Origin: a virus | Strand: one strand, 5' to 3' | DNA length: 20,585 nt | IMG/VR virus record: IMGVR_UViG_3300026097_000131 | Span: 1-20,585 of that record | Shown here: in pieces, positions 1-9,600 of the stretch | How the letters are laid out: each line of letters opens with the position of its first letter | Numbering within the stretch: the stretch's first letter is position 1 | Notes under the pieces: model-generated | Told to the model about the DNA's origin: nothing | Databases searched by the model: none | The model's input: the letters and a program-made list of their open reading frames with translations, nothing else | Program-made: the position numbers and the translations under genes

Positions 1-138
1 ACAACAGACACAACAGGCCAAACTACCGGCCAAACTACCGGCCAAACTACCGGCCAAACTACCGGCACAACAGACACAACAGACACAACAGGCCAAACTA
101 CCGGTCAAACTACAGACCAAACTACAGACACAACAGAT
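1..138 (+). repeat. In-frame tandem repeat array of 12-bp and 9-bp units (TTGQ/TTD)
   Basis: Four perfect 12-bp units (caaactaccggc) lie at 19-66. Three 9-bp acaacagac/ggc units follow at 67-93 and three more 12-bp variants at 94-129. The array begins at or before base 1, so its full length is unknown. All units are multiples of three, so gain or loss of a unit would keep the reading frame and change only the length of the Thr-rich tract. Confidence 0.9.
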
Positions 139-1059
139 AACACCTTTACCCTAACCGCAGCAGATGGCACTACAAGCACGACTAACGTACCCACTAGGCA
201 GGCGACAGCCTTCGTTCCTATAGACCCTGACGGCTCTGTCTACGGCCCAGTACAAAGTACCCCAACAGAAATACTGGAGGGTATAAATCCCGAAGGTGGC
301 TTTTCCGATCAGGAACAAAGAATAGTAGCTAACCTGCTTACTTCAGGCCGAACCGACATAGGTACAGTTAACGAAATGCTCGGTGTCGAAACTGGCGATG
401 TACTAGAAGGCTTACTACGTGGCGAATTCCAAACACCTGCTGAAACGGCGGCTATGCTACGCGACTACGGCAATGAAGGCTTCACTGAGGTTGACCTAGT
501 TGCTAATCTGCTAAATACAGGCAGGGCAAAACCAGAAGAAGTAGCTTCATACTACAGAAACACGGACGCCAACTATGCAGACTTAACTGCGCAAGACGTA
601 GAAAATGAGCTAGCTAAGATAAACCAGCAAAGCACGCTGGACTATTTGACTGGGCTGTCAGACGAAGAAGTTGGGGCGCTAATAAACGACGGCACGCTTC
701 CTATATCCCAAGCCGTAAAAGTATACCAAGACCGCTACCCCGGGCTTACCGAAGCAGACGTAGAGGCAGCGTTAAAAGCGCAAGGCTACGCCCAAGGCGG
801 TAATGTAAGCGGGTATTACTTAGGCGGTACAACAGATGGTATGGCAGATCAAATTCCTGCTACAATCAACGACATGCAGCCAGCAGCGCTAAGTGACGGG
901 GAGTTTGTGATTCCTGCCGATGTAGTCAGTCATTTAGGTAATGGCAACTCCGACGCCGGAGCAAAAGAACTATATTCAATGATGGACCGAATACGTCGAG
1001 ATCGTACCGGTACTACCAAACAGGGCAAAGAAATTGACCCTAACAAATACTTAGCGTGA
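1..1059 (+). CDS. Virion-associated protein with Thr-rich repeats and DGEFVIPADVV tail, 5'-partial
   Basis: The frame is open from base 1 to the TGA at 1057-1059, so 352 codons of a longer gene are visible; the ATG at 376 is internal, because the same frame continues upstream of it in protein-like sequence. Residues 1-46 are a Thr-rich low-complexity tract built from TTGQ and TTD units. Residues 101-261 hold three degenerate helical repeats about 60 residues apart, starting FSDQEQ (101), FTEVDL (161) and LSDEEV (219). After a Gly-rich hinge comes a conserved end with DGEFVIP (299-305) and a Lys/Arg-rich tail. I recall this ending from many environmental phage proteins encoded with structural genes, but no function is established. 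It heads a co-directional row of likely virion genes, 10 bases before the next one. A tail, fibre or internal virion role is inference. Confidence 0.8.
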   Translation, partial: TTDTTGQTTGQTTGQTTGQTTGTTDTTDTTGQTTGQTTDQTTDTTDNTFTLTAADGTTSTTNVPTRQATAFVPIDPDGSVYGPVQSTPTEILEGINPEGGFSDQEQRIVANLLTSGRTDIGTVNEMLGVETGDVLEGLLRGEFQTPAETAAMLRDYGNEGFTEVDLVANLLNTGRAKPEEVASYYRNTDANYADLTAQDVENELAKINQQSTLDYLTGLSDEEVGALINDGTLPISQAVKVYQDRYPGLTEADVEAALKAQGYAQGGNVSGYYLGGTTDGMADQIPATINDMQPAALSDGEFVIPADVVSHLGNGNSDAGAKELYSMMDRIRRDRTGTTKQGKEIDPNKYLA

Positions 1060-1069
1060 GGCAATAACA

Positions 1070-1960
1070 ATGGCCGGATTAGACCTACCGATAGGCACAC
1101 AAACAGGAACTACGGAGGAACTGTCTTCTTGGGCGGCCCCTTATGTGACTAACATGTTGGGCAAAGGGCAGGCACTCTCCAACATGCCGTATACGGCATA
1201 CTCGGGGCCTCTTACTGCGGGGCAGTCTGCGCTACAAGGTCAAGCATTTCAAGGACTTGCTAATCTGTCTATGCCCACAGCGCAGCAGACTACTTACGAC
1301 CCTATGTCTTTTACTGGGGCAGGATACGCAGCGCCTACGGCGGCCCAAGCGGCAGCGGGGGAAACCGGTACTTACACCCCGGCTTCGGGCAATGTACTAC
1401 AGCAATACATGTCACCCTACCTACAAGGCGCACTTCAGCCTCAGTATGATGCGGCGAACCGCCAAGCCCAGATTGCTGCTCAAAACCTCCAAAGCCAGTA
1501 CGGTAAAGCAGGTGCCTACGGTGGGTCTCGTCAGGGTATTGCCGAGGCTGAATTACAGCGTGGCCTACTAGATCGCATGGCAGGTATTACAGGCAAGGGC
1601 TACCAGACTGCATTTGAGCAGGCGCAACGTCAGTTCAACGAAGAACAGCGGCGCCAGATGGATGCAGCGGGTCAAGCCCAACGTTACGGCTTAGATGTAC
1701 TACGTGAGCAGCAAACGGGTGGGGCAGCGCAGCGCGGCATAGAAAGCGAAGGCATAGCGGCAGACATTGGCCAGTTCCGTGAAGAGCGGGACTTCCCGTT
1801 CAAGCAGGTACAGTTCCAACAGGGGCTACTATCTAACCTGCCAATCTCGCAGCGCACAACTCAGTATGCGGACCCTAGCACCCTACAGAAATTTGGTGCG
1901 GGGGCGTCGGAAATAATTAGCATATTAGATTTACTGACTGGTAATAGGGACGAGGGGTAA
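1070..1960 (+). CDS. Gln/Ala-rich phage protein, probable virion or internal protein
   Basis: This 296-residue protein of unknown function starts at an ATG with GAGG eight bases upstream. It is rich in Gln, Ala and Gly and looks helical, with no signal peptide or transmembrane segment. The most family-like part is residues 108-190. It has a YMSPYLQG segment, then long Ala/Gln helices, then GAYGGSRQGIAEAEL near 148-161, then a Gln-rich amphipathic stretch (AFEQAQRQFNEEQRRQ). The C-terminal DFPFKQVQFQQGLLSNLP (241-258) is another recognisable element. Comparable proteins sit beside structural genes in many podovirus-like environmental genomes. Its place between two probable virion genes suggests an internal or tail-associated component, but nothing in the sequence shows an enzymatic site. 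Confidence 0.75.
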   Translation: MAGLDLPIGTQTGTTEELSSWAAPYVTNMLGKGQALSNMPYTAYSGPLTAGQSALQGQAFQGLANLSMPTAQQTTYDPMSFTGAGYAAPTAAQAAAGETGTYTPASGNVLQQYMSPYLQGALQPQYDAANRQAQIAAQNLQSQYGKAGAYGGSRQGIAEAELQRGLLDRMAGITGKGYQTAFEQAQRQFNEEQRRQMDAAGQAQRYGLDVLREQQTGGAAQRGIESEGIAADIGQFREERDFPFKQVQFQQGLLSNLPISQRTTQYADPSTLQKFGAGASEIISILDLLTGNRDEG

Positions 1961-1966
1961 CACACA

Positions 1967-3634
1967 ATGGCTTACGGAGTAGACTCTGAGATCAATGAGC
2001 GTGTGGATATGTACTCGTCCGACCCTCAGAAACTAATGCAGCGTTACGGGCAAAGCCAAAGCCTGCTGGACTTGCTTGCTTTACAGAAACTTAAATCTGA
2101 AAAAGAAGCGGCTATGCGTAATATGCAGGCCCAAATGCAGCCTCGTATGGATACTGTAAAAGATCAGCGCGAGCAGCAAGTACTTGATATGACTAGAAAT
2201 GAAGTAGCCCAACAGGCTATGCAAGGTGGTCAGCAGCTCGCACTTAACCGACAACGTGCCATGCAGGCGCGCGGTCTACCCACACAGGCGGCTCCTAATA
2301 TGGGCGGTATGATGGGCGGGGGTATTGTTGGCTACCAAGCAGGCGGCGAAGTCGAAGACAAAGGCATGCTGGAAAAGATTGGCCGTACGTTCCTAGGTGA
2401 TGAGAGCTACGACATCATCCGACAGCGCTTAGAAGGTAACAAAGCTAATACGCAAATGCAGCCTCCTATGACGGAGAGCGAGCGCGTTACACAGCTACAG
2501 AACCTCATGCTCAAGCGTAAAGCCGCAGGCGCTACCGATGCCGAAATCCAACGCATACAGGAAGAGATTAACTCCTACGACCTAGGCGGTATTAAGTCTG
2601 GCGGCCTCAAAGGCTTTGAAGGTGGGGGTATTGTTGGGCTACAAGCTGGCGGTACTGGCGAAGATAAAATGCGCGAGTTAGGTATTGACCCCGACTACAA
2701 CATATTTAGCGGGACACTTGAGGCGATCGGTGACGCAGTTAAAACCGGCGCTACAGTAGTACCCGAGTTTCTAGCCGGTCTATTGCCATATGGGGGTTCA
2801 GTGGGCGAAGCGCGTATGGCAGAACAAGAAATGGCTGATGCGGTATCTGCCGCTTACCCTGAAGAGTCTGTCGGTACTCAACGCGCGATTGCTGAAGTAA
2901 TGATGGCACGAGGCGAAGAACTGCCCCCACCAGCAGCAGTAGAAACCCCAGCCGTTGACCCGCTCCTTACCCAAGAAATGTACATGGTGCCTAGGACTAT
3001 AGACGACGAAGCTACTGCTGAACCTACGGGTGACGGTCTTGCCGCTCTTACTGCTGCTATACAACCTAATAGACTTGCAGAGCTACGCCAGAAACGTGAA
3101 GATGTTATGGGCGGTATTACCTCTCCTGAGCGCCTACAGCGTGACAAGCTGCGTGCCTACTTATCAGGACTAGGACAAACCGGTTTAGGTGGTGGAGCGG
3201 AAGCCCTTACTAAAGAACAGCAACGCCAAGATGCGCTGCGTGTTGGTGACCTAGACAAGCTGATCGCGCTGGAACGTGAAGATGTAAATCTACAGCGTGA
3301 GATAGACGCTAGTATGGAAGAGCTTGTCGCTAAGAACCAAAATGAGTTGGCTAAAATAATTGCTGAGGCAGGGTTCAAAGACCAGCTAGACCGTGCGGGC
3401 GACCGCCGTAAGTTTATTGCCGACGTAGTTAAGCAGGTACAGAAAGATGCGGCGCTTAATCCTGAGCTGATGGCCCTTGAACAAGCGAAGCGAGAAGGCG
3501 ATATTTCTGCCTCTGACTACGACACCCAACGCATGGCCATAATTAAGAACATTATGAGCGGACTGCCTGCCAACTACGATTTGGAAGTTGGGTTAGGCGG
3601 CGGGGTTTCCTTTACTTCAGGTAGTTTTGAATAG
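1967..3634 (+). CDS. Phage protein with two GGGIVG..AGG motifs, probable virion or ejection component
   Basis: This 555-residue protein starts 6 bases after the previous stop, with GAGGGG nine bases before the ATG. Residues 1-100 form a Gln/Met/Arg-rich helical region containing DPQKLMQRYGQSQSLLDLLA, a segment common in environmental phage proteins of this genome position. Two near-identical Gly motifs, GGGIVGYQAGG (117-127) and GGGIVGLQAGG (219-229), each end an Ala/Gln-rich helical stretch and are followed by acidic or polar sequence. A weakly hydrophobic stretch follows near residues 245-275. Residues 370-500 are charged and helical, probably coiled coil. No catalytic motif is visible. It is encoded directly upstream of the giant polyvalent protein, so a role as a co-packaged internal or ejection protein is plausible but inferred. 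Confidence 0.75.
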   Translation: MAYGVDSEINERVDMYSSDPQKLMQRYGQSQSLLDLLALQKLKSEKEAAMRNMQAQMQPRMDTVKDQREQQVLDMTRNEVAQQAMQGGQQLALNRQRAMQARGLPTQAAPNMGGMMGGGIVGYQAGGEVEDKGMLEKIGRTFLGDESYDIIRQRLEGNKANTQMQPPMTESERVTQLQNLMLKRKAAGATDAEIQRIQEEINSYDLGGIKSGGLKGFEGGGIVGLQAGGTGEDKMRELGIDPDYNIFSGTLEAIGDAVKTGATVVPEFLAGLLPYGGSVGEARMAEQEMADAVSAAYPEESVGTQRAIAEVMMARGEELPPPAAVETPAVDPLLTQEMYMVPRTIDDEATAEPTGDGLAALTAAIQPNRLAELRQKREDVMGGITSPERLQRDKLRAYLSGLGQTGLGGGAEALTKEQQRQDALRVGDLDKLIALEREDVNLQREIDASMEELVAKNQNELAKIIAEAGFKDQLDRAGDRRKFIADVVKQVQKDAALNPELMALEQAKREGDISASDYDTQRMAIIKNIMSGLPANYDLEVGLGGGVSFTSGSFE

Positions 3635-3644
3635 GTAGGACACT

Positions 3645-6600
3645 ATGCCTTTATTTACGGCTAACTCCCCTTCGGGGGAAAGCATTCGCTATTTTGTACC
3701 TGAAGGCACGTCAAGAGAAGAAGCGCTACGCTATGCCCCTACGGCCTACCAACTCAAGCGCCGTGGTGTAGATGTAGAGAAGCCGTCTGAGCCTGTGGCG
3801 CCAGAACGCACGTTCGGTGGTTATGCAAAGGAAACAGGTAAAGGTTTACTAGCTGGTGCTGCGGGGCTACTAGAAGCTGCCGCTACTGGCGCTACCCCAA
3901 TACTCCGCGATGAGTTAGAGCCGGGCGCTCGTGAAGCTATTGCCGAAGTCGGTGGTGGGATACAAGACTTACTTGCCCCCGGACGGGCCTATGAAGACAG
4001 CACCTACTTAGATGTAGTACGTGGTGCAGGTTCTACCCTACCGTTCCTTGCCACGGGATTCCTTGGCGCTCCGGGCTTAGCCGCCGGTATTGCTACTGGT
4101 GCTGCTGCGGGTTCTGGTGAGGCCATCCAACGTGCCGAAGCTGCCGGTGCTACCGAGAGACAAATAAAACGAGCGGGTACAGCAGGTTTGCTTCCCGGCC
4201 TTGGCGAGACTTTAGTACCGTTTGCTATAGGTAAGACCATCCGTGCTGCCCGTGCAGCTAAAGGGTTGAAGGACGCTATTGGTGAAGCGCCCGCCACAGA
4301 TGTACTAGCTAGGCTTCGTAGGGTAGGTGGTGCAGCCGGTGGCGAAGGTCTACAGGAAGCCTCGGCCCAAGTAGCACAGAACCTGATCGCGCAGAATATC
4401 TACGACCCCGAGTCCGGTACGTTTATCGGTACGGGTGAATCTCTCGGTATTGGTGCCGGTGTTGGTGGCTTAATCGCCGCCCTTGCTGAACTTGCCATCC
4501 GTGACCGTGGCCCTCGCACCTCTACCCCTACCGATTTAACCGAAGAAGAACTTGCTGCACTACCCCAAGCCCCAGTAACTTCGGAATCCCTACCCGACGA
4601 AGAACTTACTGACGAGCAAGTACAAGCGCGCCTAGCAGAAGCTGCTGCCGATGAAGAGGCCCTTTCCGGTGTAGTAGGGGAAATCCAAGACCGAGAAATA
4701 CGTAGGGACGAGGGAATCTTTGAGGAACAACTACTGTTCCCAGAGCTGGAACCCGCGCAGCAGGCCGAAGGTCTGGTAGCGCTAGGCGTAAGGCCGACTG
4801 CTCCTATTATCAAGCGCATTGAAGGTAAGCAGTTATCTGATCCTATACAGAGACGTGAAGTATTCGACGAGCTGCAAAAGTATGCCCGCAATAAAAACGT
4901 CAAGCCTGCAACCCGCAGACGCATAGGTGATTTACTACAGGACGAAGTTTTTGCGGATACTAGATTAGACGTAGCGGCTGGCCCCGGGCCTGCACCGCAG
5001 CAGATGACCATAGAGGAAGGCATCGAGCGCGACGTTCGCCGTGAAGAAGCAGAAGAGCGTAGAGCGCAAGAGTTTGCGCTAGCGGAAGCCGCCCGTCGTC
5101 CTGATGTACCTACTGCTATGGGCGCTGCGTTGCAAGCCGCTGAAACTACTGGCCGACGAGTACCGGGCCAAGCGCAGTTAGAGATACCTACTATCGAACC
5201 TGCTGACCCCCAAGCTCAACAAGCTATGGAAAGTGCGGACCTCGACCAGCAAATAGCCGCAGAACAACGCGCCATAGAAGCTACGGAAGCGCAAGCCCAA
5301 GAACAAGTTGAGATGCTAGGACCGCGTGGGGGTATTTTGCGTCCTACCCGTCCTGCTCGTCGCGCTGCTCCTGCTGCCCCTGAACCTGTTGCTGAGCCTG
5401 TTGCCGAAACTACTACCCCTGAACCTGTTGCTCCTGCTCCTGAGCCTGTTGCTGAGCCTGTTGCCGAAACTACTACACCTGCTGCTAAGCCTGTATTTAC
5501 CCCATCTCCAGAAACCAATGCACCTAGGAGTCGTGAAACGGCGACGGTAATTAGTCCAGACGAGTTCCTAAACTTAGCCGAAGATTTACCTGAAAGCCAA
5601 GCACGTGAGGAGTCAGAGGAGTTTATACGCGAGCAGATAGCTAAGGGAGAGCCGCTAGAAACCCCTTTCTTGACCTTTGAACTAGACAATAAAGGCATAG
5701 CCAAAGTTACTGGGCATGAAGGGCGCCATCGCGCTCGCGTACTAAAAGAAATGGGCATAGCAGAAATGCCGGTACGCCTTAGATCACAAGGAAAAAACGA
5801 GATACGCTGGTCCGAGCAAGACAGCGCTACAAATAGGGATAGGCTTGATGTCCCTTGGCCAACGACACTAGAACCACAAGAAGGAAGTAGTGGGAGTGCA
5901 GTCCCCTTCCCTATAGCCGATCCTTTAGCTGCCGAGCCTGCTGTTGAGCCTGCACCTGCCCCCGAAGCTGCCTCTGTAGTAGAAGAAGAAGCAGTAAGCA
6001 CAGCCGAGACTGAAGCTGCTGCGGTAGCGGCGGAACAAGGTGATACGGATGCGGAGGTACTAAAAGCAGAAACAGAAGCTGTATCGCAACCTACTCCTGA
6101 AGCGGAAGTTAAACGATCTGCTAGCCGGGAAGAGGACAGTACCAGAGTATTCGAGGAAGTTGTCAGCAACCCACAAGGTCCTGTAAGCAAGTACTTTAAA
6201 GACGCAAAGAGCCTAGAAGAAGGCATAGACGCGCTAGCTGCTGATATGTCCACGGGCCTGACTAAAGAAAATGTAGCGGCCCAAGAGTGGGTAAAGGCCA
6301 ACCTAAGCGCCACTTCGCGTAAAGACCTGTCAGATTCAGTACGCGTTATGCGCGAGTCCATGGGCCTACCACTGCCTGCGGCGGCTATTGCTGTGGCTAG
6401 CAATCCACTATCCCAACAGATTCGGGCCAAGTTGGACGCCGGTGACTTGCGTGGGGCCATTAACGATCTCACACAAAGTACTGACCAGACCGTAGCGCGG
6501 GTAGCTACCGCCATAGAACAAGGTTTAGACAACACTAAAGTCGTTATGGTTAGTGGGCTTACTAACGCCGAAGGCAAGACAGTAGCCGGTCAGTACGATC

Positions 6601-9600
6601 CCGCAACAGATACTATTACGCTAAACCAAGATGCAGACCTTAAGAATCACGTCCTGCTCCACGAGGCTATGCACGCTGTAACCTCTCACGAGATAGCGAA
6701 GAACACCCCTGCTGCGCAGCAAATGCGCAACCTATTCGACTCAGTTAAAGACCGGCTGGATACTGCGTACGGCGCTACCAACCTTGATGAGTTCGTGGCG
6801 GAAGCGTTCAGTAACCCCGAGTTCCAAGCCAAGCTAGGCCGTATAACTCCTAAAGGCGAGAAGATTAGTCTGTGGAGTAGATTCAAGAACATTGTCGAGA
6901 ATATAGTACGCCGATTCCGTGGGCAGCCTAGCAAGAAAATCGAGTCCGCTATGGACAAGGCTGATTCCCTCGTTGCAGAACTTATCTCTCCAGCTCCTGA
7001 GTCCCGCGACGCCACTAAGCTCTACTCTGCTACCGTTGAAGGTGAAGAGAAGGCCACACTTAACGCATCCGGTAGGTTCGCCAAAGGTAAGATAAGCAAA
7101 GAAGATATAGCAGTTGCAGCTACCGCTTTCAGTACAGCAGGTGGTCAGGCGCAGAACGCCTTAATGCAGTTCCTACCTCTTAACGCTGTGTACAAGCTAG
7201 CGCAAAAGAATTACCCGAGGCTAGCCGAGAAGGCCGAAGAGTTGTTTAAGCTGCTCCAGACTAAGAACGGCGATCGCCAGAAGTACCTCAACAGGACCAA
7301 AGATACTGCTGATGCGGTTGAAAGGATTATAGGCAAGGACAAGAAGGTAAAAGAGGTTCTAAATAACTGGACTGCTGAGAGTACGCTTGCTCGTGTTGAC
7401 CCTACAAAACCCGAAAGCAAGTATAGAGGAGACGAAGAGGCGCTAGACGCATGGAATATGATGAACGACATGCTGAAAGGCATGACCCCTGCGCAGCAAA
7501 AAGCCGTTAAAGACTCCTACAGTATGCTACGCGATTCGTATTCTGAGGTTTACAAGATTCTTGTAAAGACTATGGAAAAGCGTATCGACGACATAAAAGA
7601 CGCGGACGTGCGTGAGAACATAAGAAACAAACTACTTGTTCAGCGCTTAGAAAAAGAAGCCATCGAGCCGTACTTCCCGCTGTACCGTAAGGGCAGCCAT
7701 TGGGTTTTTTATAGAGCGCGCGACCCTAGGACTGGGCAGAATGAAACTTATAAAGAAGCGTTTCAGTCCGAGTACGCCCAACAAGAAGCCGCAAGGCAGC
7801 TAAGAAGCACGGAAGGCGTGGACAATATAGAAGTATATACGCGCAACAAAACCGGTAACTTTGGGCAGGTAGATGCGCAGTTTGCGTTTAACCTACTTGC
7901 CGATGTGCGGGCGAAGGGCGCGGACCAGAGTATCCAAGACGTACTGCTTGACTCGCTATTCGACATCATGCCGGAGCGATCTTTAGTACGCGCGTTTAAG
8001 CCGCGCCAAGGTACCCGAGGCTTTGAGACAGACGCCCTTAAAGTGTTTAGAGAGCGGATGCCTAACTTCACTAATCAGATCGTCAACCTGAAGCATGATT
8101 TCAAGTTAAGTACAATTAGCAACGAGCTAACCGACAGAAAGAACGAGTACAAAGCCACTCCAGAAATCTACTCGGGGGCGGAGAAACTCGAAGCGCAGTT
8201 GCAAGGCTACATTAACTTCGCACGTAACCCTAAGATAGCTACTTGGAGTAAGGCACTTAAGACTGCTGGCTTCGGTATGACTCTAGGCTTCAACGTGTCG
8301 TCGGTCATAGTTAACGCGTCTAACTTACCTATCGTGGTATTGCCGTACTTGGGTGGGCGCTATGGGTTTACCGATACCATGAAGGCTATGAACGACGCAC
8401 GTAAGCTATTTATGAGCACGGGTACAAAGCGCAGGACTGAGACGTTTACCGGCGAAGGTACCAGAGAGGTGTTTGAAGGCCCGTCTTTATCTAACATAGA
8501 CTTTAGCGCCTCTAACCTTTCTAACCTCCCTCCAGAACAACGTGAGCTAAAAGAACTAAACGACCTAATGGAAGCGCGCGGGCAGTCGAATATATCCACT
8601 ACGTCTGAAAACTTAGACATGGAGAACCCTGCTAACACTGCGTGGACAGCTACTAACGCCTACATGGGCTGGATGTTCCACCAAGGCGAGCGGTTTAACC
8701 GCCAAGTCACCGCAATAACTTCGTACAAACTTGAGTTAAGAGAGCGCGCAAAAAAGGGGGAGATAACAAAACAAGACCGCGAAGAAGCCGCTGAGATTGC
8801 TCTCGACGATACCGAGCTGACAAATAGTGGTGCTATGGCCGAAACCGCCCCCCGCGTAGCGCAAAGCAATATGGGCAACTGGATGATGATGTACAAGCGG
8901 TTCGGTATATCTATGTACTATCTCCAGTTCCAGATGGCTAGGCAGGCTATAGACCGCGCCAAAACTCCTGACGAACGCAAGCAAGCGATACAGCAGATTG
9001 TAGGGTTGTTCGCCTCCTCTGCGCTGTTTGCCGGTGTTCAGGGCCTACCGTTGTACGGTGTAGTTTCAATGCTAGCAAACGCAATACTGCTAGGCGACGA
9101 GGACGAGGACTTCGATAGCATAGCCGCTAGTTACTTCGGTGAGGGTCTGTACTCTGGTGCGATCAACGCCGTATTTGATGTGGATGTGGCGCCTCGTATC
9201 GGTATGACGAACTTAGTGTACCGCTCGCTACCTAACCGCGAGCAAGAAAGCCTGATACTACAAGCCATGGAATTCTTAGGTGGCCCGGTTGTAGGTATAG
9301 CCAGCCGTATGGAAGATGGTATTGGCTTAATATCGGAAGGTGAGGTGAGTCGTGGGGTTGAGAGAATGCTCCCGTCTGCGCTGTCCAACGGCATGAAGGC
9401 ACTGCGCTACGGTACTGAGGGTGCTACTACTCTGCGCGGCGATCCTATAATGGAAGACATGAACCCATGGAACGTGTTTGCTCAGTCGTTAGGCTTGGCT
9501 CCTGCGGGCTACACAAAGCAGTTAGAGGTCAATGCCCGAGATAAGGGTGTAGAGCGAAGGGTAAATGCCAAACGTACCGACATGATGCGCGACTACTACA

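Noticed and set aside
1-138. CRISPR-like direct repeats at the left edge
   Set aside because: Units are 9 or 12 bp without unique spacers and sit in an open coding frame.
376-1059. Starting the first gene at ATG 376
   Set aside because: The same frame is open to base 1 and carries repeat protein sequence, including the first of the three helical repeats, so 376 is internal.
1257-1571. 104-codon plus-strand frame inside the 296-residue gene
   Set aside because: It is in a different frame from a well-placed gene, has no ribosome site and shows no protein-like pattern.
4400-5023. 207-codon minus-strand open frame
   Set aside because: It is Ser-rich low-complexity sequence antisense to the acidic helical part of the giant gene, with no gene neighbours on that strand.
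5216-6577. Long open frame (453 codons) on the minus strand opposite the giant gene
   Set aside because: It is Ser/Ala-rich, has no motif, and mirrors the Ala/Glu/Pro-biased codons of the plus-strand gene, which has recognisable domains there.
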